From: Pseudomonadota bacterium
GTDB lineage: Bacteria > Myxococcota_A > Polyangia > Haliangiales > Haliangiaceae
NCBI GenBank assembly: GCA_023386455.1
Contig: JAEWJO010000228.1
Span: forward strand, 1-17,531
Direction: 5' to 3'
DNA: 17,531 nucleotides
Position numbers and translations under genes: made by a program. Below are positions 7,333 to 17,531 of this stretch, piece after piece. Under the pieces are notes generated by a model. That model had not been told where the DNA came from. It saw nothing but the letters and a program-made list of their open reading frames with translations, and did no database searches. Numbering within the stretch: the stretch's first letter is position 1; each line of letters opens with the position of its first letter.

Positions 7333-7368
7333 CGAGCGTCCTGCCGGAAGGCCGGGCGCTCGTGTTTT
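7333..7368 (+). terminator. Rho-independent terminator after pnp
   Basis: Bases 7333-7341 pair with 7354-7362 (9 bp including one G-U). After a one-base mismatch, gcc 7343-7345 pairs with ggc 7350-7352 around a GGAA (GNRA-type) tetraloop. The T-rich tail tgtttt (7363-7368) follows at once. It would end pnp transcripts before dut. Confidence 0.85.
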
Positions 7369-7388
7369 ATCCGGACGGATTCGGTACG

Positions 7389-7841
7389 ATGGTCGGCGTG
7401 ACAGCTCCACGCGTGCAACTCCGTCGGCTCCGACCCGACGCGATCGTGCCGCGCTACCAGACACCCGGCGCCGCCGGTCTCGATCTCCACGCGTGCCTCG
7501 ACGAACCGGTGACGGTCGCCGCAGGTGCCGTCATCGCGGTTCCGACGGGGCTCGCGATGGCCATCCCGCACGGCTTCGAAGGGCAGGTGCGCCCTCGCTC
7601 GGGACTCGCGCGCAAGCACGGCGTCACCGTCGCGAACGCGCCCGGCACGATCGATAGCGACTACCGCGGCGAGTGCATGGTGCTGCTCGTCAACCTCGGC
7701 CGCGAGCCGTTCGCGATCGCGCACGGCGATCGCGTCGCGCAGCTCGTGATCGCGCCGGTCGTCCAGGCCGAGCTGCAGGTGGTGGCCGTGCTCGACGAGA
7801 CCGAGCGCGGCAGCGGCGGCTTCGGCTCGACGGGGCGCTAG
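7389..7841 (+). CDS. dut: dUTP diphosphatase (dUTPase)
   Basis: From ATG 7389 the product is 150 residues, close to the usual trimeric dUTPase length. It hydrolyses dUTP to dUMP and pyrophosphate, keeping uracil out of DNA and supplying the dTMP precursor. The five family motifs are visible: PGAAGLDLHA (I), RPRSGLARKHGV (II), NAPGTIDSDYRGE with the catalytic Asp (III), GDRVAQLVI (IV), and the C-terminal RGSGGFGSTGR (V) that closes over the active site. The open frame reaches back to a GTG at 7362, but that lies inside the terminator hairpin. ATG 7389 has ggacgga 9 nt upstream and is preferred; GTG 7398 is also possible (147 residues). The gene is followed after 2 nt by the tail-anchored protein. 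Confidence 0.95.
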   Translation: MVGVTAPRVQLRRLRPDAIVPRYQTPGAAGLDLHACLDEPVTVAAGAVIAVPTGLAMAIPHGFEGQVRPRSGLARKHGVTVANAPGTIDSDYRGECMVLLVNLGREPFAIAHGDRVAQLVIAPVVQAELQVVAVLDETERGSGGFGSTGR

Positions 7842-7843
7842 CG

Positions 7844-8311
7844 ATGAGCGCGCGGTCCAGGACTCCGACGACGAAGGGCACGGCCCCGGGGCCGACGATG
7901 GACCTCGACGAGGAGGACATCGATCCGACCGAGATCGACGGCGGCACGTTCGGCCAGGACGACGCCCGGCCGACCGATCCGCTTCCGCGCGCGCCGGTCG
8001 TGCCGATCAAGGCGATCTCGATGAAGACGCCGAAGCACGAGGGCACCGGCCCGATCATGGCGATCTCGATGAAGACACCCGGCGACGGGGCGCAGCGCCA
8101 GGTCAAGGAGCCCGTGCTGCCGGCGGTGAAGCTGCGCGCGATGTCCGAGGTGACGCGATCGCAGACGCCGCAGAACCTCGGCAACCTCGCACCGCCCTAC
8201 GATCCGAAGGAGGCGCGCGCGAAGTCGACGCGCGAGTACATCCTGTGGGGCTGTGTCGCCGTGATCATTGCCTCGGCGATCGCGGTCGTCGTCTGGTTCG
8301 TCGGGCGCTAG
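7844..8311 (+). CDS. Tail-anchored membrane protein with duplicated decapeptide, unknown function
   Basis: I do not recognise a family. The 155-residue protein is predicted to be cytoplasmic over most of its length and disordered. It has a Ser/Thr/Pro/Lys N-terminus, then a strongly acidic segment (DLDEEDIDPTEID, about 20-32), then two near-identical decapeptides, PIKAISMKTP (54-63) and PIMAISMKTP (70-79). A hydrophobic helix (YILWGCVAVIIASAIAVVVW, about 132-151) lies at the extreme C-terminus, followed only by FVGR. Basic residues before the helix suggest an N-in orientation. There is no signal peptide. ATG 7844 lies 2 nt after the dut stop, so the two are probably cotranscribed. The stop is 4 nt from the stop of the convergent kinase gene. 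The TM-at-the-end layout with a charged, repeat-bearing cytoplasmic part suggests a scaffold or substrate, which is speculation. Confidence 0.8.
   Translation: MSARSRTPTTKGTAPGPTMDLDEEDIDPTEIDGGTFGQDDARPTDPLPRAPVVPIKAISMKTPKHEGTGPIMAISMKTPGDGAQRQVKEPVLPAVKLRAMSEVTRSQTPQNLGNLAPPYDPKEARAKSTREYILWGCVAVIIASAIAVVVWFVGR
8003..8079 (+). repeat. Two direct repeats of 29 nt (27/29 identical), 48-nt period
   Basis: Bases 8003-8031 and 8051-8079 are identical at 27 of 29 positions, with 19 nt between them. They sit in frame and encode the duplicated PI(K/M)AISMKTP in the tail-anchored protein. Because the DNA copies differ at only two bases, including one silent change, the duplication looks recent or sequence-constrained. 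Confidence 0.9.
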
Positions 8312-8315
8312 ATCA

Positions 8316-10274
8316 TCACGCGGGTTCAGCCGGCGCGCGGGGGAACGTCACCCGGATGACGGTTCCCGTGGCAGGGATGCGCTCGACCTTGCCGTCGAGC
8401 TGCAGCGCGAGCGTCTTCACGATCCGCAGTCCGAACGTCGAGGTGTCCTCGGCAAACGGTGCCGTCATGCCGATGCCGTCGTCGGCGATCGTCAGCTCGA
8501 GGTGTCTCTCGTGCTCCTCGAGCCTGACACGGACGCTGCCGGTGAGCGGCGGTGGGAACGCGTGCTCGAGTGCGTTCGCGACGAGCTCGTTGACGATCAA
8601 TCCGCACGGGATCGCTCGATCGAGATCGAGCGGCACGGTCGGCGCGGTGACCTCGGTCGTGACGCGCTCGGGACCGACGTTGTACGCGCCGACGACCTGG
8701 GCGACGAGATCACGGAGGTAGTCGCCGACGTCGATGCGCGCGAAGTCCTTCGATCGGTAGAGCAGCTGGTGGACGAGCGCCATCGACAGGATCCGGTTCT
8801 GGCTCTCGCGCAGGCCGCGGCGCGTCGACTCGGCGGGCTCCGACGAGAGCTGCAGGTTGAGCAGGCTCGAGATCACCTGGAGGTTGTTCTTCACGCGGTG
8901 GTGGACCTCGCGCAGCAGGACTTCCTTCTCCCGAAGTGCGTCCTCGAGCTGCGCGGTGCGTTCGGCGACCTTGCGCTCGAGCTCGGCCTTCGCCTCCTGG
9001 CGAACGGCCTCGGCGACGTGCTCCGCGGTGACGTCGCGGACGAAGCCCGTGAAGACGTGCTGGTCATCGACGGGCACGCGCACGACGGCGACCTCGACCG
9101 GGAACTCGAAGCCATCGGATGCGCGGCGCGCGGTGGTCCGGTACCGCGAGTTGACCCGACCGGGCTTGCCTTCGACGTAGCCGCGAAGACCCTCCTCGTA
9201 GGTCGCGCGCAGTCGATCCGGGATCGCGAAGCTCGCCAGCTCCTTGCCGAGGATGTCGACCTCGCGGACGTCGAACAGCCGTTCGGCGGCGGGGTTCAGC
9301 TCGAGCACGCGGCCGAGCGAATCGAGCGTGATGATCGCATCGAGCGCACCGACCTGGATCGCCACCTTGCGCGCCACTGCACGAAGGCGCTCGTGAGACA
9401 GCGCGCTCAGCATGAGCGTCGTCACGGAGGAGATCACGACGAACGCCTGGAGCGCGGCGTGCTCGCGGAACGGGCCGATGCCGAACGAGTCCGCGACGAC
9501 GGCCGCGCTGCTCGCGACGAGAGATGCCGTCGCGGCGCCGCGGGGACCGAATCGCATGCCGGCCCAGAGCAGGACGGGCATCAGCAGGTACGGCGCCGGG
9601 GTGATCGGGAGCCAGGGGCGGCTCGTCCCGCCGAACACGATGACCACGCCGATCACGACGAGGCCGACCGTCGCGAGCACGACTGCCTCGGCGGTGCGGT
9701 GGCGCTGAGCGAGCCGGGTGCGTCCGGACGGTGCGAGCCAGGTCAGCATCGCGGGCACGATGATGAGGTCGCTCGTGATGTCGAGCCACCACCACGTCGA
9801 GGCGAGCGGTGACACGTGGTCGACGAGCCCGATCGCGGCGAACAGGGTGGCGCCGAGCAGGGCGCCGACGGCCGACGTCGTGAGATCGACCGCGGTGAAG
9901 GCCGCGACGTCGCGCACCCGGTCCAGCTGCTTGCGGAACTGCAGGGCCCGCAAGACGTAGAATCCAGTCACGATCTCGGCGATCTCCGTCGCCGTCACGA
10001 TCAGGGCGGCCTCGGCGGGGCCGCGGACGAGCAGCGACAGGAACGTGCCGAGCGCGACTCCCGGCAGCATGCGCGGCCCGTAGAGCAGGATCAAACCGAA
10101 CCCGATTCCGGCAGGGACCCAGATCAGCTCGCCCGCTCGCGCGAGCTCGTGGAGGTGACCCACGATCTCGCCGGCGACGATGTAAACGCATACGATCCCG
10201 GCGATCTCGATGGCGTAGCGGAGACCACCAAGATCTCGTGGATCGGAGACATTCGGCGCCGCGATTGCCGGCAC
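8316..10274 (-). CDS. Membrane sensor histidine kinase, MASE1-PAS-HisKA_2-HATPase
   Basis: From GTG 10274 the product is 652 residues. Residues 20-300 form about eight hydrophobic segments with the feel of a MASE1 sensor (WVPAGIGFGLILLYG, WWWLDITSDLIIVPAMLTWL). Next comes a PAS domain (about 305-415; ALDAIITLDSLGRVLELNPAAERLF), a coiled-coil linker (ERKVAERTAQLEDALREKE), and a HisKA_2 dimerisation/phosphoacceptor region REVHHRVKNNLQVISSLL with His459, neighbour His458. The ATPase domain has an N box NELVANALEHAF (562-573), G1 ADDGIGM (597-603) and G2 TFGLRIV (613-619). It should autophosphorylate in response to an unknown signal. The frame stays open far upstream into purB, but that part is antisense shadow. 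GTG 10274 is a choice by domain fit, with only weak ribosome-site support. No response regulator is adjacent. Confidence 0.9.
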   Translation of the reverse strand: MPAIAAPNVSDPRDLGGLRYAIEIAGIVCVYIVAGEIVGHLHELARAGELIWVPAGIGFGLILLYGPRMLPGVALGTFLSLLVRGPAEAALIVTATEIAEIVTGFYVLRALQFRKQLDRVRDVAAFTAVDLTTSAVGALLGATLFAAIGLVDHVSPLASTWWWLDITSDLIIVPAMLTWLAPSGRTRLAQRHRTAEAVVLATVGLVVIGVVIVFGGTSRPWLPITPAPYLLMPVLLWAGMRFGPRGAATASLVASSAAVVADSFGIGPFREHAALQAFVVISSVTTLMLSALSHERLRAVARKVAIQVGALDAIITLDSLGRVLELNPAAERLFDVREVDILGKELASFAIPDRLRATYEEGLRGYVEGKPGRVNSRYRTTARRASDGFEFPVEVAVVRVPVDDQHVFTGFVRDVTAEHVAEAVRQEAKAELERKVAERTAQLEDALREKEVLLREVHHRVKNNLQVISSLLNLQLSSEPAESTRRGLRESQNRILSMALVHQLLYRSKDFARIDVGDYLRDLVAQVVGAYNVGPERVTTEVTAPTVPLDLDRAIPCGLIVNELVANALEHAFPPPLTGSVRVRLEEHERHLELTIADDGIGMTAPFAEDTSTFGLRIVKTLALQLDGKVERIPATGTVIRVTFPRAPAEPA

Positions 10275-10409
10275 GAAGCGTTCTACCGCCGCCGTCGTCC
10301 TGCGCGCATGATGAATGTTCTGCGTGCGGCGTTGGCCTACGCGGCCCGCCGACGCCCGATCACCCGGGCTCTCCGAGTCAGCGGCGCATGGTACAAGGTG
10401 CCCGCTTCG
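10275..10409. other. Divergent intergenic region between kinase and purB
   Basis: This 135-nt stretch must hold the promoters for the kinase (-) and the purB operon (+). I find no convincing hexamer pair. A partly paired structure is possible around 10328-10357: ggcgt with acgcc, and inner ggcc with ggcc. No known purine riboswitch or repressor site is recognisable. The sequence aaggtg (10395-10400) is a usable ribosome binding site 9 nt before ATG 10410. Confidence 0.4.
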
Positions 10410-12726
<2,317 letters not shown>

Positions 12727-12730
<4 letters not shown>

Positions 12731-15700
12731 TCGTCATCCCGGGTCGCGCAGCACTGAGCGCCGCCCGGAAGGCGAGCACGCTGGGCAAGCTCCGCGCGGT
12801 CAGCCCCGAGGTCACGTCGGTCGATGCGCGCTGGGTCCATCTCGTCGTCGCCGATCGCGCGCTGAGTGATGCCGAGCTCGACCAGCTCGGCCAGATGCTC
12901 AGCTATGGCCCCGCCGAGGGCCCGCAGCAGGCGCCGGCGGTGCCGGTCGAGACCGTCGAGACCGTCAGCTTCGTCATCACGCCGCGCCTCGGCACGGTGT
13001 CGCCGTGGTCGTCGAAGGCGACCGACATCGCGCACGTGTGCGGCCTGGCCGCCGTGACGCGGATCGAGCGCGGGATCGAGTACGCGATCGTCGGCACGTC
13101 GATCGATGTTCCGACGATCGCCGCGCTGCTCTCGGATCGGATGACCGAGAGCGTGATCATGCGCGAAGGCGACCTCCACAAGGTCGTCGGCGCGCCGGGC
13201 ACGCCGCGGCCGCTCGCATTCGTCGCGCTCGGTGCCGACGGCGCGAAGACGCTGCGCGACGCGTCGAACCGGCTCGGCCTCGCGCGCGCCGACGACGAGA
13301 TCGAGTACCTCGTCGCGCGCTATGCCGAGCTCGGCCGCGATCCGACCGACGTCGAGCTGATGATGTTCGCCCAGGCGAACAGCGAGCACTGCCGCCACAA
13401 GATCTTCAACGCCGAGTGGTTCGTGTCCGGCGAGAAGATGGACCGCTCGCTGTTCTCGTGGATCAAGCGCTCGACCGAGAATGCGCCGGCGGGCGTGCTG
13501 TCGGCCTACAAGGACAACGCGGCGGTCGTCGAGGGCTACGTCGCCGAGCGGTTCTTCCCCGATGCCGACGGCGTCTATCGCGCTCACCGCGAGCCGAGCC
13601 ACATCCTGGGCAAGGTCGAGACGCACAATCACCCGACCGCGATCTCGCCGTTCCCCGGCGCCGCGACGGGCTCGGGCGGCGAGATCCGCGACGAGGGCGC
13701 GACCGGCCGCGGCGCGAAGCCGAAGGCCGGGCTCGTCGGGTTCACGGTCTCCGACCTCCGGATCCCCGACGCGCTCGAGCCGTGGGAGCGCGCCGAGTGG
13801 ATCGGCTCGCCCGGTCGCATCGCGACGGCGCTCGACATCATGCTCGACGGCCCGCTCGGCGGCGCCGCGTTCAACAACGAGTTCGGCCGCCCCGCGATCC
13901 TCGGCTACTTCCGCACGTTCGAGCTAGGGGACCGCGGCTATCACAAGCCGGTGATGCTCGCGGGCGGCATCGGCGCGATCCGGCCGGCACACGTCCAGAA
14001 GGCGCCTGTCCCGGCGGGCGCCGCGCTCGTCGTCCTCGGCGGTCCCGCGTTTCTGATCGGTCTCGGCGGCGGTGCGGCGAGCTCGCTCGCGCAAGGCGCG
14101 TCGGCGGAGGACCTCGACTTCGCGTCGGTCCAGCGCGACAACGCCGAGATCCAGCGCCGCTGCCAGGAGGTGATCGATCGCTGCTGGGCGATGGGCGAGG
14201 ACAACCCGATCCTGTCGATCCACGACGTCGGCGCCGGCGGCCTGTCGAACGCGATGCCCGAGCTCGTCCACGACGCCGGCCTCGGTGCGCGGCTCGACCT
14301 CCGCAAGATCCCGACCGGCGAGAGCGACCTGTCGCCGCTCGAGCTGTGGTGCAACGAATCGCAGGAGCGCTACGTCATGGCGATCGCGGCGGAGCGCATC
14401 GGCGAGTTCGCGGCGCTGTGCGCCCGCGAGCGCGCGCCGTGGGCGCAGCTCGGCACGGCGACGCCGGATGGCCGGCTGACGCTCGCCGATTCGGCCGGTG
14501 GTCCGCCGCCGGTCGACCTGCCGCTCGAGGTCCTGCTCGGCAAGGCACCGCGCATGACCCGCCGCGCGGAGCCGGTTCCGTCGCCGCGCCGTCCGCTCGA
14601 TCTCGCCGGTGCCTCGATCACCGACGCGCTCGACCGCGTGCTCGGCCTGCCGACGGTCGCCGACAAGTCGTTCCTCGTCACGATCGGCGACCGCACCGTC
14701 GGTGGCCTCGTCAGCCGCGATCCGATGATCGGGCGGTTCCAGGTTCCCGTCGCCGACTGCGCGCTGACGACCGCCGGCTTCGACACGTACGCCGGCGAGG
14801 TGATGGCGATGGGCGAGCGGCCTCCGGTCGCGCTGCTCGATGCGGCTGCGGCCTCGCGCCTCGCGATCGGCGAGACGATCACGAACATCGCGGGGGCGCC
14901 GATCGGCGAGCTCGGCCGCATCAAGCTGTCGTGCAACTGGATGGCCGCCGCCGGCCACCCGGGAGAGGACGCGCGGCTCTACGCCGCCGTGCGCGCGGCG
15001 AGCGAGACCTCGGTCGCGCTCGGCATCGCGATCCCCGTCGGCAAGGACTCGATGTCGATGCGCACGCAGTGGGCCGATGCCGGCGGTGCGAAGGCCGTCG
15101 CCTCGCCGGTCACGCTCGTCGTCACCGCGTTCGGTCCGGTCACCGACGTCCGCAAGAACCTCACGCCGGAGCTGCGCGGCCGCGGCGAGCTGTTGCTCGT
15201 CGATCTCGGCGCGGGACAGGGCCGCCTCGGCGGCAGCTGTCTCGCCCAGGTCTATGGCCAGCTCGGCGACGCGCCGCCGGACCTCGACGATCCGTCGCGC
15301 CTCCACGCGTTCTTCGCGGCGATGCAGTCGCTCGTCGCCGCCGGCAAGGTCGCCGCGTATCACGATCGGTCCGACGGCGGCGCGATCGTGTGTGCGCTCG
15401 AGATGGCGTTCGCGTCGGGTCTCGGCCTCGAGCTAGACACGACCGCGGTCCACGCCGATCCGTTCCGCGCGCTGTTCTCCGAGGAGCTCGGTGCGATCCT
15501 CGAGGTGGCGCCCGAGCACCTCGCCGACGTCAAGGCGGCGCTCGCGCCGTTCACGGTCCACGTGATCGGGCACGCCGCGCAGGGCGAGCGCATCCGCGTC
15601 GTCCATGCCGGCCAGACGGTGATCGAGGCGCCGCGGCGCGAGCTGCGCGCGCGGTGGTCGCACGTCACGCACCAGATCGCGCGCCGCCGCGACGACGAGG

Positions 15701-16596
15701 CCTGTGCCGACGAGGAGCAGGTGACCCGCATCGACGCACGCTGGCCGGGGCTCACGACCGAGCTCACGTTCGATCCGGCGGAGGACATCGCGGCGCCGTA
15801 CATCGCGAAGGGCGCGCGGCCGCGCGTCGCCGTCCTGCGAGAGCAGGGCGTCAACGGCCAGATCGAGATGGCCGCCGCATTCACGCGCGCGGGCTTCGAG
15901 GCGGTCGACGTTCACATGACCGACCTGATCGAGGGCCGCGCCGATCTCCGCGACGTTCGCGGTGCGCTCGCGTGTGGTGGCTTCTCGTTCGGCGATGTCC
16001 TCGGCGCGGGCCGCGGGTGGGCGGCGACGTTCCGCTACAACGCGCGCGCGCAGGCCGCGATCCGCGCGTTCGTCGATCGCCCCGACACGTTCGTGCTCGG
16101 CGTGTGCAACGGCTGCCAGATGGTCGCCGACCTCGCGCCGGATCTCGTGCCGGCGACGAAGGGCGTGTGGCCGCGCTTCGTCAAGAACCGCAGCGAGCGG
16201 TTCGAGGCGCGCGTCGTGCTTCTGCGCATCGAGCAGGGACCGTCGATCTTCTTCAAGGGCATGGCCGGCTCGCGCATCCCGATCGCGAACGCACACGGCG
16301 AGGGCCGCGCCGAGCTCGCGGCGGCGACGCAGCTCGATGCGCTCGAGGCGCAGGGGCTCGTCAGCGCACGCTACGTCGACGGTCACGGCGACGTCACCGA
16401 GATGTACCCGGCGAACCCGAACGGCTCGCCGCACGGCATCGCGTCGGTGACGAGCCCCGACGGCAGGGTCACCGTGATCATGCCGCATCCCGAGCGCGTG
16501 TTCCGCACGGTGCAGATGTCGTGGCATCCGCCCGAGTGGGGCGAGGACAGCCCGTGGATGCGCATGTTCCGCAACGCGCGCGCCTGGGTCGACTGA
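12727..16596 (+). CDS. purL: Phosphoribosylformylglycinamidine synthase, single-chain
   Basis: The 1289-residue enzyme converts FGAR, glutamine and ATP to FGAM. It has the full-length layout of the E. coli enzyme (called PurL or PurG), not the split PurLQS of Gram-positives. An N-terminal PurS-like domain covers about 1-140. The linker and first synthetase half contain QANSEHCRHKIF (216-227) and the Gly-rich ATP region GSGGEIRDEGATGRG (about 315-330). A second, partly degenerate AIRS-like half follows (CNWMAAAGHPGEDARLY and PVGKDSMSMRT). The glutaminase domain starts at about 1032, with nucleophile Cys1127 in GVCNGCQ and the catalytic pair His1254/Glu1256 in MPHPERVF. The GTG start at 12727 overlaps the purC stop by 4 nt. 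The N-terminus is slightly Ala/Arg-rich, as elsewhere in this GC-rich genome. Confidence 0.97.
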
Positions 16597-16836
16597 CTTC
16601 TCGTCGAGAGCAGTCATCTCCGGTCCTAGGACACCGAGCTGAACCCCTGCGTTAACCGGGTGTTCCCCGACGGAGCGTCGTCGACGCCCGCGGCCACATG
16701 TCCCGAGTTATTGCGGGAGCTTCGAGCCTGGCTCGACGCACGCCGGCACGTCGACGACGCACGAAACGTGTCCGTTTGGCGGACTGTGCGATACGCCCCT
16801 CCTATCGAACGGATCGAATCCGCCGAATCATGAGCC
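16597..16836. other. Intergenic region between purL and the pilin gene
   Basis: This 240-nt stretch holds no credible gene; the frames crossing it read as shadow sequence. Small inverted repeats are present: the palindrome gtcctaggac (16623-16632), tcccg/cggga (16701-16718), and the perfect 6-bp hairpin tcgagc-ctg-gctcga (16722-16736). None is followed by a T-run, so a purL terminator is not evident. I looked for a sigma-54 -24/-12 promoter, as drives pilin genes in related bacteria, and found no good match. Confidence 0.5.
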
Positions 16837-17531
16837 ATGCGTCGTTCATCCAGTGGCTTCACGCTGATCGAAGTGATGATCGTGGTCGTGATCATCGGCG
16901 TGCTCGCCGCCATCGCGCTTCCGATGTTCAAGGCTCAGGCGAGCAAGGCCAAGGGCACCGAGGCGGTGCTGCAGCTCGAGAAGCTCGCGAAGAACGCGAC
17001 GCTGTTCCACGCGCAGAACCAGAAGTTCCCGGTCGGCACGGCCGCGGTCCTGCCGGCCGCCGACGGCGCCGCCTGCAACTCGGTCGATCGCCACATGGAG
17101 GCCTCGACGCAGTGGGCGTCGGATCCGGTGTGGTCGGCGCTCGACTTCGAGATCGCCGAGCGGACCCGCTTCTCGTATCACTTCGAGGCGACCGGCAAGC
17201 ACTCGGCGCGCGCGTGGGCGACCGCCGACCTCGGCTGCAACGGCGGGCGGGTCACCTACGAGATCGTGCTCGAGGGCCGCTGTGACGGCGGCGTCGAGTG
17301 GGTCCTGGTCGATCCGACGTCGAGGTCGAACGCGACGCTGCCGGCCGTGACCGGCGACTGTGACGACGCGTCCGACCCCGGCTCCGGTGGTTCGTCTTCG
17401 AGCGGCGGTTCGAGCGGTGGCGCTGGCAGCTCCGGTGGCGGCTCGTCGAGCGGCGCATCGGGCAGCAGTGGCACGTCGGGAAGCAGCGGCAGCAGCGGCT
17501 CCTCGGGCAGCAGTGGCTCGTCGGGCAGCAG
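16837..17531 (+). CDS. Type IV pilin/pseudopilin-like protein with Gly/Ser-rich tail, 3' end cut off
   Basis: From ATG 16837 the frame runs 231 codons to the window edge without a stop. The start is MRRSSSG followed by FTLIEVMIVVV, a type III (prepilin) signal: cleavage after Gly7, Phe as residue 1 and Glu as residue 5 of the mature protein, then a hydrophobic helix to about residue 30. A globular head follows to about residue 175, with four cysteines (CNS, GCNGG, RCDGG, DCDD) that could form two disulfides. From residue 182 onward all 50 visible residues are Gly, Ser, Ala or Thr, mostly as Gly-Ser-Ser. The start is fixed by an in-frame TGA at 16831. The protein is exported and assembled by, or related to, type IV pilus or type II secretion machinery. 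Which of these applies, and the true length, cannot be seen here. Confidence 0.85.
   Translation, partial: MRRSSSGFTLIEVMIVVVIIGVLAAIALPMFKAQASKAKGTEAVLQLEKLAKNATLFHAQNQKFPVGTAAVLPAADGAACNSVDRHMEASTQWASDPVWSALDFEIAERTRFSYHFEATGKHSARAWATADLGCNGGRVTYEIVLEGRCDGGVEWVLVDPTSRSNATLPAVTGDCDDASDPGSGGSSSSGGSSGGAGSSGGGSSSGASGSSGTSGSSGSSGSSGSSGSSGS
17461..17531 (+). repeat. 9-nt tandem repeat encoding Gly-Ser-Ser
   Basis: Units of the type ggc-agc-agc or ggc-tcg-tcg repeat in frame to the window end, about 8 copies, with synonymous Ser codons varying. They form the last part of the Gly/Ser tail of the pilin-like protein. Such repeats can change in copy number, so length may differ between strains (inference). 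Confidence 0.85.

Noticed and set aside
5178..7724. 848-codon open frame antisense to pnp and dut
   Set aside because: It is rich in Arg, Asp, His and Leu in the pattern produced by reading GC-rich codons backwards, shows no domain, and lies exactly opposite well-identified genes.
13005..16655. Very long (1216-codon) plus-strand frame overlapping purL in another frame
   Set aside because: Its translation is mostly Arg, Ala, Gly, Pro and Asp with no motif. It is an out-of-frame shadow of purL, which carries the catalytic signatures.
16722..16736. Perfect hairpin tcgagc-ctg-gctcga as a purL terminator
   Set aside because: It is short, more than 120 nt after purL, and has no T-run after it.
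16776..16795. Possible sigma-54 promoter before the pilin gene (ttggcggactgtgcg)
   Set aside because: The GG and GC elements are not at the required -24/-12 spacing and TTGC is absent.
16830..17285. ATG at 16830 as the pilin start
   Set aside because: It is in another frame and gives Arg/Asp-rich sequence. The prepilin signal reads only from ATG 16837.

Overview
The window is about 17.5 kb of very GC-rich, gene-dense bacterial chromosome with long antisense shadow frames. It looks like the core genome of a Myxococcota-type (former deltaproteobacterial) organism. The grounds are the GC content, the housekeeping gene order (ylxP-rbfA-nrnA-truB-rpsO, pnp-dut), a single-chain PurL, a MASE1-type sensor kinase, and Gly/Ser-rich extensions on exported proteins. 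This placement is inference; no 16S or marker search was possible. Almost everything is housekeeping. I see no CRISPR array, tRNA, rRNA, insertion sequence, integrase, toxin-antitoxin pair or phage gene.

Region 1 (1-4172, + strand) is the downstream part of the translation/RNA-metabolism operon that usually follows nusA-infB. It holds the 3' part of a DUF503/YlxP gene, rbfA, and a DHH-family nanoRNase/pAp phosphatase (nrnA). A predicted diheme cytochrome c lipoprotein, foreign to this neighbourhood, comes next, followed by truB and rpsO. The first three genes are joined by 4-nt stop/start overlaps.

Region 2 (4169-4938, - strand) is a two-gene unit of unrecognised proteins, also joined by a 4-nt overlap. 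It is wedged convergently against rpsO and separates rpsO from pnp, which are neighbours in many bacteria. The downstream protein has a Cys-x-Cys/His-rich patch that may bind metal.

Region 3 (4939-8311, + strand) has a 242-nt leader with a plausible extended -10 promoter and a strong stem-loop, then pnp and a clear Rho-independent terminator. dut follows, then a small tail-anchored membrane protein with a duplicated decapeptide.

Region 4 (8316-10274, - strand) is one membrane histidine kinase (MASE1-PAS-HisKA_2-HATPase) with no adjacent response regulator. It is divergent from the purine genes.

Region 5 (10410-16596, + strand) is a tightly coupled purB-purC-purL operon for de novo purine synthesis: PurL makes FGAM, PurC makes SAICAR, and PurB cleaves SAICAR and adenylosuccinate.

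Region 6 (16597-17531) is a 240-nt intergenic stretch followed by a type IV pilin-like gene. Its C-terminus is a pure Gly/Ser/Ala/Thr tail that runs off the window end.

The most unusual items are the pilin-like protein with the GSS-repeat tail, the antisense cassette splitting rpsO from pnp, the repeat-bearing tail-anchored protein, and the cytochrome gene inside the translation operon. None of these amounts to a demonstrated new system.
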